The translations under genes were made by a program, and so were the position numbers. A stretch of 64,000 nt of DNA, from the NCBI GenBank assembly GCA_965243255.1, contig CBDEUH010000004.1:2852001-2916000 (forward strand), given 5' to 3'. This DNA is from Bin87 sp965243255 (GTDB lineage: Bacteria; Chloroflexota; Dehalococcoidia; Lucifugimonadales; UBA3495). This document shows positions 1-7,816 of this stretch, one piece after another (the first letter of the stretch is position 1; each line of letters opens with the position of its first letter). Below the pieces are notes generated by a model. That model was not told the DNA's origin. It worked only from the letters and a program-made list of their open reading frames with translations, and did no database searches.

Positions 1-1273
1 CGTACTGCCAGTCGAACCACTCCACCGGCCCGAAAATCATCACGGCCGCAACCGCGCCGAACAGCGTGTTGTTGCCCCACATCAGGCCAAGGAAGCTGGA
101 CTCCAGCCGACGGCCGGCCGCGATGTCGGCGGCGGCGGCCTGGGTCAGGTTGTTCACCGAGAAGTTCATCAGGCCGTAGATGGCCACGAAGAGCGTAATC
201 CAGAAGGTGTACACCTGGTGCGACTGGCCCGCCCAGATGATGCCCAGAGTCAGCAGCGTGGTGGCCGCCATGATGAAGATAATCAGCGGGCGGCGTCCGA
301 TGCGGTCGGACAGCGCGCCAATCAGCGGCCCGGCCAGGATGCCAGGGCCGACCATCAGGGCGACGTGGGCCGACGCCAGGAAGGTGTTTGCGCCCAACGC
401 CTGGGTCAGGTACAGCGGAATCAGGAAGACCAGGGAGCGGTCGGCCATGCCCCGCACTGCCGACACGGTAAAGATGGCCCACATCCCGGTGCCCCGGAAG
501 GCGTCCTTCATGCCGGCCCAGTTGGTGCGGATGCGTTCACCAACGTCCACTCCCTCGGGACGCTCGCTGCCGGCGTTGCGCAGCAGGATGAAAATCAGCA
601 CGGTGGAGATGAACATGATCGGCGTGCTGACGCCCAGCACCCACCGCCAGCTGATGGCCGGCCAGGGCAGTTGCCAGCAGAAGGGCAACGCGCCGCAACC
701 CTGCGTGACGATGTCCTCGGCTTCGCCGGCGCTCCACGCCAACGCTCCCAGCACCAGCGCGCCGGCCACCATCGGCCCCAGCACGTCGCCGATGCTGCCC
801 GTGGAGCGGTGCATGGATATGAACAGTCCACGCCGGGCCGGGAAGCGTCGCGCCAGCAGGCCCAACGCCGGCGGATGCCACAACGCGCTGCCCATGGAAC
901 CCAGGGCCAGGGCGCAGATTATCAGCCCGAAGGTGGGCGCGATGGACATGAGCAGGTAGCCCATGCCAATCATAAAGGTGCTGATGGATAGCACCCAGGC
1001 CACCCGGTGATGGAACAGGTCAACCAGGATGCCGCCGGAAACGCTGGTCAGCCCGCCGAAAATGGACCGCACCACGACAATCAATCCGACCTGCAGCGCG
1101 CCCAGGCCCAGGTCGATGGCAATCACCGTGGCCAGCAGGGGGATGCTGTGGGCGTATAGGTGCTCAAAGGCGTGGGCGCCGATGAGCGTGCTGGCCATCA
1201 CGGAGCCCTTGGTGCGCGGCTCCACGTCCTGGGCCTGCGGTTGGGAAGGACTGACACCGGCTGCCTGTACCAT
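1..1273 (-). CDS. MFS transporter, C-terminus cut by window edge
   Basis: The minus strand is open from an ATG at 1273 to the window edge (about 424 codons) and encodes a polytopic membrane protein of the major facilitator superfamily. It probably exports or imports a small molecule by proton symport or antiport; the substrate is not predictable. The N-terminal half has hydrophobic helices and a long stretch typical of MFS helices 4-6. The MFS loop motif appears as GALSDRIGRRP in the second half, at the loop between helices 8 and 9. The N-terminus reads MVQAAGVSPSQ, a hydrophilic leader before the first helix. A 150-bp gap with no gene separates it from the next minus-strand gene, so it probably has its own promoter. 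The C-terminus lies outside the window. Confidence 0.85.
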   Translation of the reverse strand, partial: MVQAAGVSPSQPQAQDVEPRTKGSVMASTLIGAHAFEHLYAHSIPLLATVIAIDLGLGALQVGLIVVVRSIFGGLTSVSGGILVDLFHHRVAWVLSISTFMIGMGYLLMSIAPTFGLIICALALGSMGSALWHPPALGLLARRFPARRGLFISMHRSTGSIGDVLGPMVAGALVLGALAWSAGEAEDIVTQGCGALPFCWQLPWPAISWRWVLGVSTPIMFISTVLIFILLRNAGSERPEGVDVGERIRTNWAGMKDAFRGTGMWAIFTVSAVRGMADRSLVFLIPLYLTQALGANTFLASAHVALMVGPGILAGPLIGALSDRIGRRPLIIFIMAATTLLTLGIIWAGQSHQVYTFWITLFVAIYGLMNFSVNNLTQAAAADIAAGRRLESSFLGLMWGNNTLFGAVAAVMIFGPVEWFDWQY

Positions 1274-1425
1274 GGAATGCGCTCCTTATGCAATGCGAGG
1301 CAACGCGCCACCAGACGCGAAACCAGGCGCATTATACACGCTGGCCGGCTATGGGAAATACCCGCCCCGGCTCGCGATGGCAAAAGCGGGTATCCCTTGG
1401 TTCGGTAAGGAGCGAGGCAGGCTCG

Positions 1426-2766
1426 TTACAGAGGGGTGCTCAGGGCCAGATTGCTGGACAAGAAGGCGGTTATCAGATCCCCGAACTTGATTTGCTGAAT
1501 ATCGGGGGGATCGCTGAGGGCAGGCGTCATGCAAAGGAAGCCTCTGTTGACCACGCTGTTGAGGTCCGCAAGGTTTGCCGTGAAACCCGATGATCCATGA
1601 ACTACGCCCGCAGGATCGACGGCAAGAGTGACGAGCAGTCGATAAGTGGTCGCAGTGGCCAAGCCCTTGAAGCACGTTTCGGCATTGGCGCTCAACCGGC
1701 CGGTCGGTGAGGCAATACCGGCCCGGCTAGAGGCTACGTGAGCGTAAACGTTGGTTGCCGTTTGCTGGTCCAGAAGCAAGCATTGGAGCAGTTCGCCGTT
1801 CGGGAAGTGATTGAAGCTCTGGATGACGGACAGACCTCTGATTTCATCGAGGCGGCTGCGCACGTTATTGTCGTCGATGCAACTATTCAGGGCAGAGCTG
1901 GTGGATGCGTTAATCGCACTGATGATATAGGCCCCGTTGGAAACCCGGTCGAGAATGTCTTGCGCCACCACGATGTTGAGCAGGTTGTTAATCTGCTCCT
2001 CCAACGTCATGCAATTGGTCATCTCACCGCTAGCAGGGCCCAGTAGCTGCAGTTCCGCCTGAGTCAGACTGCCCAGAGGTACTGTTCCCAGCCGCAGGTG
2101 GACCAACTTCGGAATGCCCACGCTGACACGGATGAGGCAATCGATGGTAGCTCCCGACCGCCCGCCGTCCTGGAAGGCGAACAGCTTGACGCTGAAGATG
2201 ATGACAGGTTCGTCGTACCACTTGCTTTCAGGAACGCACCGCAACATCGGCAGGACGTTGCGCTTGTCCATCAGCCGCTGGCTTTGCAGGGTCGGGTTCT
2301 CGCCGATAACGTTGCGTATGCAGCTTATCTCGGACGCGGAGAGCGAGGCGAAAAGTTCTTCCACAAAGGTCAGGTTTTCCCGCTCTCCCCCTTCTTGGAA
2401 CACTATCTGGGTGGGCTTGGCAGCATCCTCAGTGTCGCTGGGGCGGCGCACGATGAGGTAGCAGGTCTCGTCGGAGGAGCCGCTGCGGTAGCCGGAATCG
2501 TAGTCGTCGTCGGCAGCGTAGGCGCGGATGCTAGCGTAGCCGTTGCTGTCGGTGCTGCGGATGACGAACCAGCGCTCGCCGTCGCCGTCCGTGTGAAAAC
2601 CGTTGTAGTCAACGCTGCCCAGGCCGTGCGGCGACGCGGCCCCTTGCTGGGCAGGCCAGTCGGAGGGACAGCCGTGGCCGCCGGCCTTAGCGGTGTGGTT
2701 GACAATCAATCCGACGGCCGCCAACGCGCAGACCAGGACGATGATAGAAGCGGCGGTGATTCGCAT
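1426..2766 (-). CDS. secreted protein of unknown function
   Basis: 446 aa. I chose the ATG at 2766 because GGAGG lies eight bases upstream and the N-terminus MRITAASIIVLVCALAAVGL is then a clean signal peptide or membrane anchor; an upstream in-frame start at 2802 would bury it. The mature part has many paired cysteines (for example around DETCYL, SEISCI, LRCVPE, MTNCMT, NSCIDD, LLQCLL), which suggests an extracytoplasmic, disulfide-bonded or repeat-built protein. Helical segments such as LTQAELQLLG and LEEQINNLLN recur, hinting at degenerate internal repeats. I do not recognise a family. It has its own RBS and sits between the MFS gene and an asparaginase homologue, with no operon logic visible. 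Confidence 0.7.
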   Translation of the reverse strand: MRITAASIIVLVCALAAVGLIVNHTAKAGGHGCPSDWPAQQGAASPHGLGSVDYNGFHTDGDGERWFVIRSTDSNGYASIRAYAADDDYDSGYRSGSSDETCYLIVRRPSDTEDAAKPTQIVFQEGGERENLTFVEELFASLSASEISCIRNVIGENPTLQSQRLMDKRNVLPMLRCVPESKWYDEPVIIFSVKLFAFQDGGRSGATIDCLIRVSVGIPKLVHLRLGTVPLGSLTQAELQLLGPASGEMTNCMTLEEQINNLLNIVVAQDILDRVSNGAYIISAINASTSSALNSCIDDNNVRSRLDEIRGLSVIQSFNHFPNGELLQCLLLDQQTATNVYAHVASSRAGIASPTGRLSANAETCFKGLATATTYRLLVTLAVDPAGVVHGSSGFTANLADLNSVVNRGFLCMTPALSDPPDIQQIKFGDLITAFLSSNLALSTPL

Positions 2767-2858
2767 GGACTGCCTCCAGTCATATCCGCGGACGCCAGAC
2801 AATGCGCGGACTATGGTGGCGACAATTTATCACGCCAATTTAACACTGACAACTTTAC

Positions 2859-3860
2859 CTAGTATTCGTAAAACATCCGCTGAATGGCGTCCCGGTCATC
2901 CGTAACCGTCAGCGCCAGCATCAGCAGGATGCGCGCTTTCTGGGGCATCAGGTTATCGGACACGATGAAACCCTGCTCGTCCTTGCGCGGCGTCATCACC
3001 ACCCGCCCGGCGCTGGAGCGGCTGGCCAGCACCACGGGCATACCCCCGGCTACAGCCGACTCGGCGGCCGCGATGAAGGTGGGCGGGAACGTGCCGGCGC
3101 CGAATCCGGCCACCACCAGGCCGGCCGAACCATTAGAGCGCACCGCGTCAATCAGCATCCCGTCAGCGCCGGCGTAGGCGTGGACGATATCCACCCGGGG
3201 CAGGTCGGCCATGCCGTCCACCCGGAAAGGCGTCTCCGTGGTGTGCTTGCGGTAAGGACGGCGGTAGAACTCCACGCGGTGGTCGGAGTCGGCATAGCCC
3301 AGGAAACCCAACTCGTTGGGCATGAAGGTCTCCACCCGCAGGGTGTTGGCCTTATAGACTTCGCGGGCGCAGTGGATTTCGTTGTTAAGTACTGTTAACA
3401 CACCCATGCCGGCCGATTCCGGCGTAGCGGCGATTTGGCAGGCGTTCAGCAGGTTCAGGTCGGCGTCGGTGCTGATGGACGTGGGCGGCCGCATCGCTCC
3501 GGTGATGACCACCGGCTTGGCGGCTTTGACGGTGAGGTGCAGGAAGTAGGCCGTTTCTTCCAGGGTGGCGGTGCCGTGGGTGATGACGATGCCGGCGGTG
3601 TCCGGCTCGTCCCGGTCGATGGCGTGGATGCGCTCGGCAAGGGCGATCCAGTTGGCCGGGCCGATGGCGGTGCTGCCCACGCTGACCATGTCCTCGGCGA
3701 TGACGTTGAAGTTGTCGCTAATCTCCGGCACCCGGGCCAGGTTCTGGTCGATGGTGAGATGGTCGCCGATTTCGGGGTAGCGGATGTAGTCCATGCGGTC
3801 GGGGCCGACGCCGGCGATGCTGCCGCCGGTGGCGATGACGTGGACGGTGGGGTTGGGCAT
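2859..3860 (-). CDS. type II L-asparaginase homologue with altered active-site residues
   Basis: 333 aa, aligning end to end with bacterial L-asparaginase II, which hydrolyses asparagine to aspartate and ammonia. The ATG at 3860 follows an AGGAGG ten bases upstream. Conserved blocks are visible: TGGSIAG (residues 11-17), THGTATLEETAYFL (94-107), GAMRP (121-125), a CREVYKANT block with the catalytic-type Lys170, and NPQKAR-like NLMPQKAR near the end. By alignment to E. coli AnsB, the nucleophile Thr12 is Ser14, Gln59 is Thr64, and Asp90 is Ala98; Thr89 and Lys162 are kept as Thr97 and Lys170. Gln59 and Asp90 bind the substrate alpha-amino/carboxylate group in AnsB, so substrate specificity has probably changed. 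No signal peptide is seen, so it is likely cytoplasmic. Confidence 0.85.
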   Translation of the reverse strand: MPNPTVHVIATGGSIAGVGPDRMDYIRYPEIGDHLTIDQNLARVPEISDNFNVIAEDMVSVGSTAIGPANWIALAERIHAIDRDEPDTAGIVITHGTATLEETAYFLHLTVKAAKPVVITGAMRPPTSISTDADLNLLNACQIAATPESAGMGVLTVLNNEIHCAREVYKANTLRVETFMPNELGFLGYADSDHRVEFYRRPYRKHTTETPFRVDGMADLPRVDIVHAYAGADGMLIDAVRSNGSAGLVVAGFGAGTFPPTFIAAAESAVAGGMPVVLASRSSAGRVVMTPRKDEQGFIVSDNLMPQKARILLMLALTVTDDRDAIQRMFYEY

Positions 3861-3906
3861 GGTGGATTCCTCCTGCAACGTGCGGCGCTATGCTACCATA
3901 CCGCCC

Positions 3907-4650
3907 ATGCGCGCCCTGATCGTGTCCGACGTACACTCCAACCTGGAAGCTTTCGACGCCGTGCTGGCCGATGCCCACGCGCGCGGCGGCCATGACATCG
4001 TGTGGTTCCTGGGCGATCTGGTGGGCTATGGCGCCGATCCCGGCCCCTGCATCGCCCGTCTGCGCGCCCTGCCGCACCTGGCCATCGCCGGCAACCACGA
4101 CCAGGCCGTTACCGGTCAACTGGACCCCGACCTGTTCAACGGCGCGGCCCGGGCCGCCGCCCTGTGGACGGCTCACCAGCTCACCGCCGACGAAATGGCC
4201 TACCTGGCTGGCCTTCCGGAAGTGCTAACCGTGGGCGACTTTACCCACGTGCACGGCAGCCTGCGCGACCCGGTGATGGAGTATCTCATCAGCGAGCCGG
4301 CGGCCCTGGCGACCTTCGCCCTGCTGGCAACACCCTTCTGCCTGGTGGGACATTCCCACTACCCGCTGGTCTGGACGGAACGCGAGGCCGGCGCCGACGT
4401 TGCGCTGCTGGATGCCACTGAGCCGCTGCTGCTGGACTCCGCCTGTCGGCTCATCGTCAATCCGGGCAGCGTGGGCCAGCCCAGGGATGGCGATTGGCGG
4501 GCGTCGTACCTGTTGTACGACAGTGACGTTGGCGACGCCGGCGTACTGGAACACCGTCGCGTCGAATACGACATCGCAACGGCGCAACGCAAGATACGCG
4601 CCGCCGGCCTCCCGGAGTCCCTGGCCGACCGCTTGGCGCGGGGCCACTGA
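3907..4650 (+). CDS. calcineurin-like metallophosphoesterase (YfcE/MJ0936-like)
   Basis: 247 aa. The dinuclear-metal phosphoesterase signature is complete: SDVHSN at residues 7-12, GDLVGYG near 37-43, GNHD near 61, VHGS near 115 and GHSHYP near 145, followed by NPGSVGQPRD. These supply the Asp, His and Asn metal ligands. The start at 3907 places the DxH motif eight residues in, as usual for the family; the in-frame extension upstream overlaps the divergent asparaginase start and is not credible. Substrate is unknown (phosphodiester or phosphoprotein). It is divergent from the asparaginase homologue, with 46 bp between the two start codons. Confidence 0.88.
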   Translation: MRALIVSDVHSNLEAFDAVLADAHARGGHDIVWFLGDLVGYGADPGPCIARLRALPHLAIAGNHDQAVTGQLDPDLFNGAARAAALWTAHQLTADEMAYLAGLPEVLTVGDFTHVHGSLRDPVMEYLISEPAALATFALLATPFCLVGHSHYPLVWTEREAGADVALLDATEPLLLDSACRLIVNPGSVGQPRDGDWRASYLLYDSDVGDAGVLEHRRVEYDIATAQRKIRAAGLPESLADRLARGH

Positions 4651-4706
4651 CGGGTTGCCCCCATTGCTCGGCACGTTTAGAATCCTGACAGCGAGGTGTC
4701 AGTGAT

Positions 4707-4886
4707 ATGAGTCAGAACAGAGACCAGGAGCAGATCTACCAGGAACTGCGCCGGCGTGCGGTGGTGGAGTTCGGTGAGGAGCGCGCAACGGAACTGGAAT
4801 CGTTCCTGCGGACGGCGGCGCAGCAGATTTACGACGTTGAAGGCGCCGAAGTGCATCCCGACCTGGAGCCCCTATTCCAGGAGTAG
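4707..4886 (+). CDS. small GatC/AtzG-like partner of the downstream amidase (putative)
   Basis: 59 aa, beginning MSQNRDQEQIYQELRRR and ending EVHPDLEPLFQE. It is nearly all helix until a C-terminal loop of the form H-P-D-x-E-P-x-F. This layout resembles the small helical subunits that accompany amidase-signature enzymes (GatC with GatA, AtzG with AtzE), whose C-terminal loop also ends in a Glu-Pro-x-Phe type tail. The amidase start lies 10 bases after its stop, so the two are almost certainly co-translated. The family assignment is inference from size, position and this tail. A weak purine-rich RBS (GCGAGG) precedes the ATG. Confidence 0.6.
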   Translation: MSQNRDQEQIYQELRRRAVVEFGEERATELESFLRTAAQQIYDVEGAEVHPDLEPLFQE

Positions 4887-4896
4887 AGGTAGAATC

Positions 4897-6249
4897 ATGC
4901 CTGAACTTCATGAGCTTTCGGTGGCGGAAGCCGCCGCCCAGATTCGTGAGGGAACCATATCTCCTGTGGCGCTGGCGGAATCGCTGCTGGCGCGCATTGA
5001 CGCGCTGGACGGCGACCTGCAAGCCTGGGTAACCATCGACCGGGACGCCGTGTTGTCGGCGGCCCGGCAGCGCGAGGCCGAAGTCCAGCGCGGCGAAATA
5101 CTCGGTCCCATCCACGGGGTGCCCATCGGCCTGAAGGACATCTTCTACACCCAGGGGATGCTCACCGCCTGCGGCTCGAAGGTGTACGCCGATTTTGTAC
5201 CAACATTCGATGGCACGTCGGTGACCAAGATCAAGCAGGCCGGCGGGATTGTCCTGGGCAAGGCGGTTACCACCGAATTCGCCACCTCCGACCCGTCGCG
5301 GACACGCAACCCCTGGAACCTGGAGCACACGCCCGGCGGTTCCAGCAGCGGATCTTCGGCAGCGGTGGCGGCGAGGATGGTGCCGGCGGCCCTGGGGTCC
5401 CAGACCGGCGGCTCCACCTGCCGGCCGGCGGCCTACAACGGCATCGTCGGCCTCAAACCCACCTACGGCCGCATCAGCCGGTACGGCGTTGCGCCGGTGA
5501 GCTGGTCCCTGGACCACGTGGGCATCCTGACTCGCACCGTGGCCGACGCCGCCCTGATGCTGATGGTGCTCAGCGGCGCCGACGACAACGACCCCGGCAG
5601 CCTGCGGGAGCCGGTGCCCGACTTCGTATCCCAAATGGCCGAGCACGACCGTCCGCCCCGCATCGGCCTGGTGCGACAGTACTACCAGGACTACGCCACG
5701 CCGGAAATCTGGGCGCATACCGAGGCCATCGCCAACCAACTGGCCGAGGCCGGCGCCGAGGTGGAGGAGCTGCCGCTGCCCGACAGCTTCGCCCGGGTGC
5801 ACAGCTTCCAGCGCATCGTGATGAACGTGGAGTGCGCCGCCTTCCACCAGGCCAATCATCGCACCCGCGCCGCCGATTACGGGCCACGCATCCGCGGCGG
5901 TATGGAGATGGGAATGATCATCCCGACCGCCACGTATATGAAGGCCCAGCGGCTGCGTCGCCAGTTCCGCGCCGACATGAGCGAGATGGCGGCTAAGGTG
6001 GACGTGGTGATGACGCCGGCCACGCCGGCCCCGGCGCCGAGGGACTTGAACACCACCGGCGACGCGGCGTTCCAGCAGCCCTGGACGGCGGCCGGATTGC
6101 CCACCGTAGTAGTCTCCACCGGCCTGAGCGAGCTGGGGATGCCCATGGCGGTGCAGTTCGGCGGGCCCTGGGCGCAGGAGGGCCAGGTGCTGGGCGCAGC
6201 CCAGTGGTGCGAGCGCATCGCTGCCCTGAACCAGGCTCCGCCCGTCTAA
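4897..6249 (+). CDS. amidase-signature hydrolase (GatA/AtzE-like)
   Basis: 450 aa, a normal length for amidase-signature enzymes, which hydrolyse C-N amide bonds with a Ser-cisSer-Lys triad. Visible residues are Lys80 in IGLKD, the cis-serine in GGSSSGSSA (about 147-155) and the nucleophile Ser173 in SQTGGST. The usual Asp before TGGS is Gln here. The ATG at 4897 is preceded by GTAGAGGTAGAA; an upstream in-frame start would overlap the preceding small gene. Paired with that 59-aa helical protein it may form a GatCA- or AtzGE-like complex. No glutaminyl-tRNA partner such as GatB is nearby, so a catabolic amidase is more likely than tRNA amidotransferase. Confidence 0.88.
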   Translation: MPELHELSVAEAAAQIREGTISPVALAESLLARIDALDGDLQAWVTIDRDAVLSAARQREAEVQRGEILGPIHGVPIGLKDIFYTQGMLTACGSKVYADFVPTFDGTSVTKIKQAGGIVLGKAVTTEFATSDPSRTRNPWNLEHTPGGSSSGSSAAVAARMVPAALGSQTGGSTCRPAAYNGIVGLKPTYGRISRYGVAPVSWSLDHVGILTRTVADAALMLMVLSGADDNDPGSLREPVPDFVSQMAEHDRPPRIGLVRQYYQDYATPEIWAHTEAIANQLAEAGAEVEELPLPDSFARVHSFQRIVMNVECAAFHQANHRTRAADYGPRIRGGMEMGMIIPTATYMKAQRLRRQFRADMSEMAAKVDVVMTPATPAPAPRDLNTTGDAAFQQPWTAAGLPTVVVSTGLSELGMPMAVQFGGPWAQEGQVLGAAQWCERIAALNQAPPV

Positions 6250-6258
6250 CCGCTCCGG

Positions 6259-7467
6259 CTACTTGGAGAGCCGGTAGATGCCCGACTTCTGGGAGAGCAG
6301 GTACAGCTCGCCGTCGTTGTCCTCCGCAAAGGACATGATGCGCAAACCTGTATCGGCCAACCGCCGGTGCTCCACCACTTCGCCATCGACGTAGCGCAGG
6401 CCGAAGACCTCGCCGGAGCAGAAATCGCCGTACACGTAGGCGCCCTTCAGCCACGGTATCGCAGCGCCGCGATAGACGTAGCCGCCGATCACCGAGCAGG
6501 CTGCGCCGTCCAGGGAGTATTCCCATACCGGCGGGGCCATTCCCTCCCGTGGGCAGTTGTCGCTGGGACGGAAGCAGTGGTTGCCCTCCAGCACGTTCCA
6601 GCCGTAGTTGCCGCCTCGCCGGACGAGGTCAATCTCCTCCCGGCGGTTCTGGCCCACGTCGCCGGCCCATAGGTCGCCGGTGTTGCGGTCAAAGCTGAAC
6701 CGCCACGGGTTGCGCAGGCCGTAGGCCCAGATCTCGCCGCGCCCGCCGCCGTCCGCAAAGGGGTTGTCCGGCGGGATGGCGTAGCGCTGCTGCGACGGGC
6801 TGACGTAGCGTTGCTCCGACGTGGCCTGCGATGCGTCGATACGCAGTATGGCGCCCAGCAGCGTGGACGTATCCTGCCCGTGGCTCTGCGGGTCGCCGGC
6901 CGACCCTCCGTCGCCCAGGCCGATGTACAGGTAGCCGTCCGGCCCGAAGGCCAGCTGGCCGCCGTTGTGGTTGGCGTAGGGCTGCCCGACTTCCAAAATC
7001 ACCACTTCGCTGTCCGGGTCGGCTGCGAAACCGCCGGACGCAATGGTGAATCGTGAGATTACCGAACGGCGCGGGCCGGAGGCTGAGTAATAGAGGTACA
7101 GATGCCGTTGGTTTGCCGGGTCTAATGCCATGCCCAGCAGCCCTTCTTCGGAGCCGCGGCTGCTCACCCGGTCGGTGATGTCCAGGGCTTTCTGGATGAA
7201 AAGATAGTCAGGGTCCGAGTCGTCGAATGCCCAGACCAGCCCGGCGCGCTCCGATACCCACACCTGCCCATTCTTCCCCTGGACCAGGTTCGTTGGCGAC
7301 CGAGCCTGCTCGGCAACCTCCACCGGTTCCAGTCGCAGAGTCTGCAGTTGCCGAGTGGCAGCCGGCGCCGGGAGCGAGGGAGTGGTTATCGCCGCCGGCG
7401 GTACACCGTCGCATCCCACCACCAGCGCCACCAGCAAAATTGTCAGGATTGTCGCTGCGATTGCCAT
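6259..7467 (-). CDS. PQQ-type aldose sugar dehydrogenase-like lipoprotein (GSDH family)
   Basis: 402 aa. The N-terminus MAIAATILTILLVALVVGCD is a lipoprotein signal with the lipobox cysteine at residue 19. The rest is a six-bladed beta-propeller of the glucose/sorbosone dehydrogenase family: GLLGMALDP, YANHNGGQLAFGPDGYLYIGLGDGG, ALRNPWRFSF-like YGLRNPWRFSFD, and WAGDVGQNRREEIDLV are diagnostic blocks. Family members oxidise aldose sugars with PQQ in the periplasm or on the cell surface. Cysteines in NHCFRPSDNCP and DGAACSVIGG could form disulfides, in keeping with export. It is convergent with the amidase, with 9 bp between stops. Confidence 0.88.
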   Translation of the reverse strand: MAIAATILTILLVALVVGCDGVPPAAITTPSLPAPAATRQLQTLRLEPVEVAEQARSPTNLVQGKNGQVWVSERAGLVWAFDDSDPDYLFIQKALDITDRVSSRGSEEGLLGMALDPANQRHLYLYYSASGPRRSVISRFTIASGGFAADPDSEVVILEVGQPYANHNGGQLAFGPDGYLYIGLGDGGSAGDPQSHGQDTSTLLGAILRIDASQATSEQRYVSPSQQRYAIPPDNPFADGGGRGEIWAYGLRNPWRFSFDRNTGDLWAGDVGQNRREEIDLVRRGGNYGWNVLEGNHCFRPSDNCPREGMAPPVWEYSLDGAACSVIGGYVYRGAAIPWLKGAYVYGDFCSGEVFGLRYVDGEVVEHRRLADTGLRIMSFAEDNDGELYLLSQKSGIYRLSK

Positions 7468-7574
7468 GTTCTCACGATACCACGCTCCAGGCGCTGCGGA
7501 GGCGCGCCGGTTCAGTTTCTTGACACCCCGATACGATGTTGATAGCCTACGATTGCGCCCTGAGCGCCCTACGT

Positions 7575-7650
7575 GGCCCGCTAGCTCAACTGGCAGAGCA
7601 GCTGACTCTTAATCAGCAGGTTCTCGGTTCGACCCCGAGGCGGGTCACCA
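7575..7650 (+). tRNA. tRNA-Lys (CTT)
   Basis: A complete cloverleaf: acceptor GGCCCGC pairs with GCGGGTC (one G-U), anticodon stem GCTGA/TCAGC holds loop CTCTTAA with anticodon CTT, and the T arm is CTCGG-TTCGACC-CCGAG. The 3' CCA is encoded (7648-7650). Confidence 0.97.
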
Positions 7651-7702
7651 TCTACGGAATCTTTGCCCCCACTTCTACTTTGACCACCTTTGCCGTGACT
7701 TC

Positions 7703-7787
7703 GGGGAAGTGTCGGAATTGGCAGACGAGCATGACTTAGGATCATGTGCCCCCGGGCGTGCGGGTTCGAGTCCCGCCTTCCCCACCA
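7703..7787 (+). tRNA. tRNA-Leu (TAG)
   Basis: Class II tRNA with a long variable arm. Acceptor GGGGAAG pairs with CTTCCCC; anticodon stem CATGA/TCATG encloses CTTAGGA, anticodon TAG; T arm GCGGG-TTCGAGT-CCCGC. CCA is encoded at the 3' end. It lies 52 bp after tRNA-Lys and 29 bp before the chosen SulP start. Confidence 0.97.
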
Positions 7788-7816
7788 AACTGTCCCCCCT
7801 CACTGGCACATCTTTC

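Noticed and set aside
7709..7816. Extension of the SulP frame into tRNA-Leu
   Set aside because: The first 26 codons lie within the tRNA; a start at 7817 or later is used instead.
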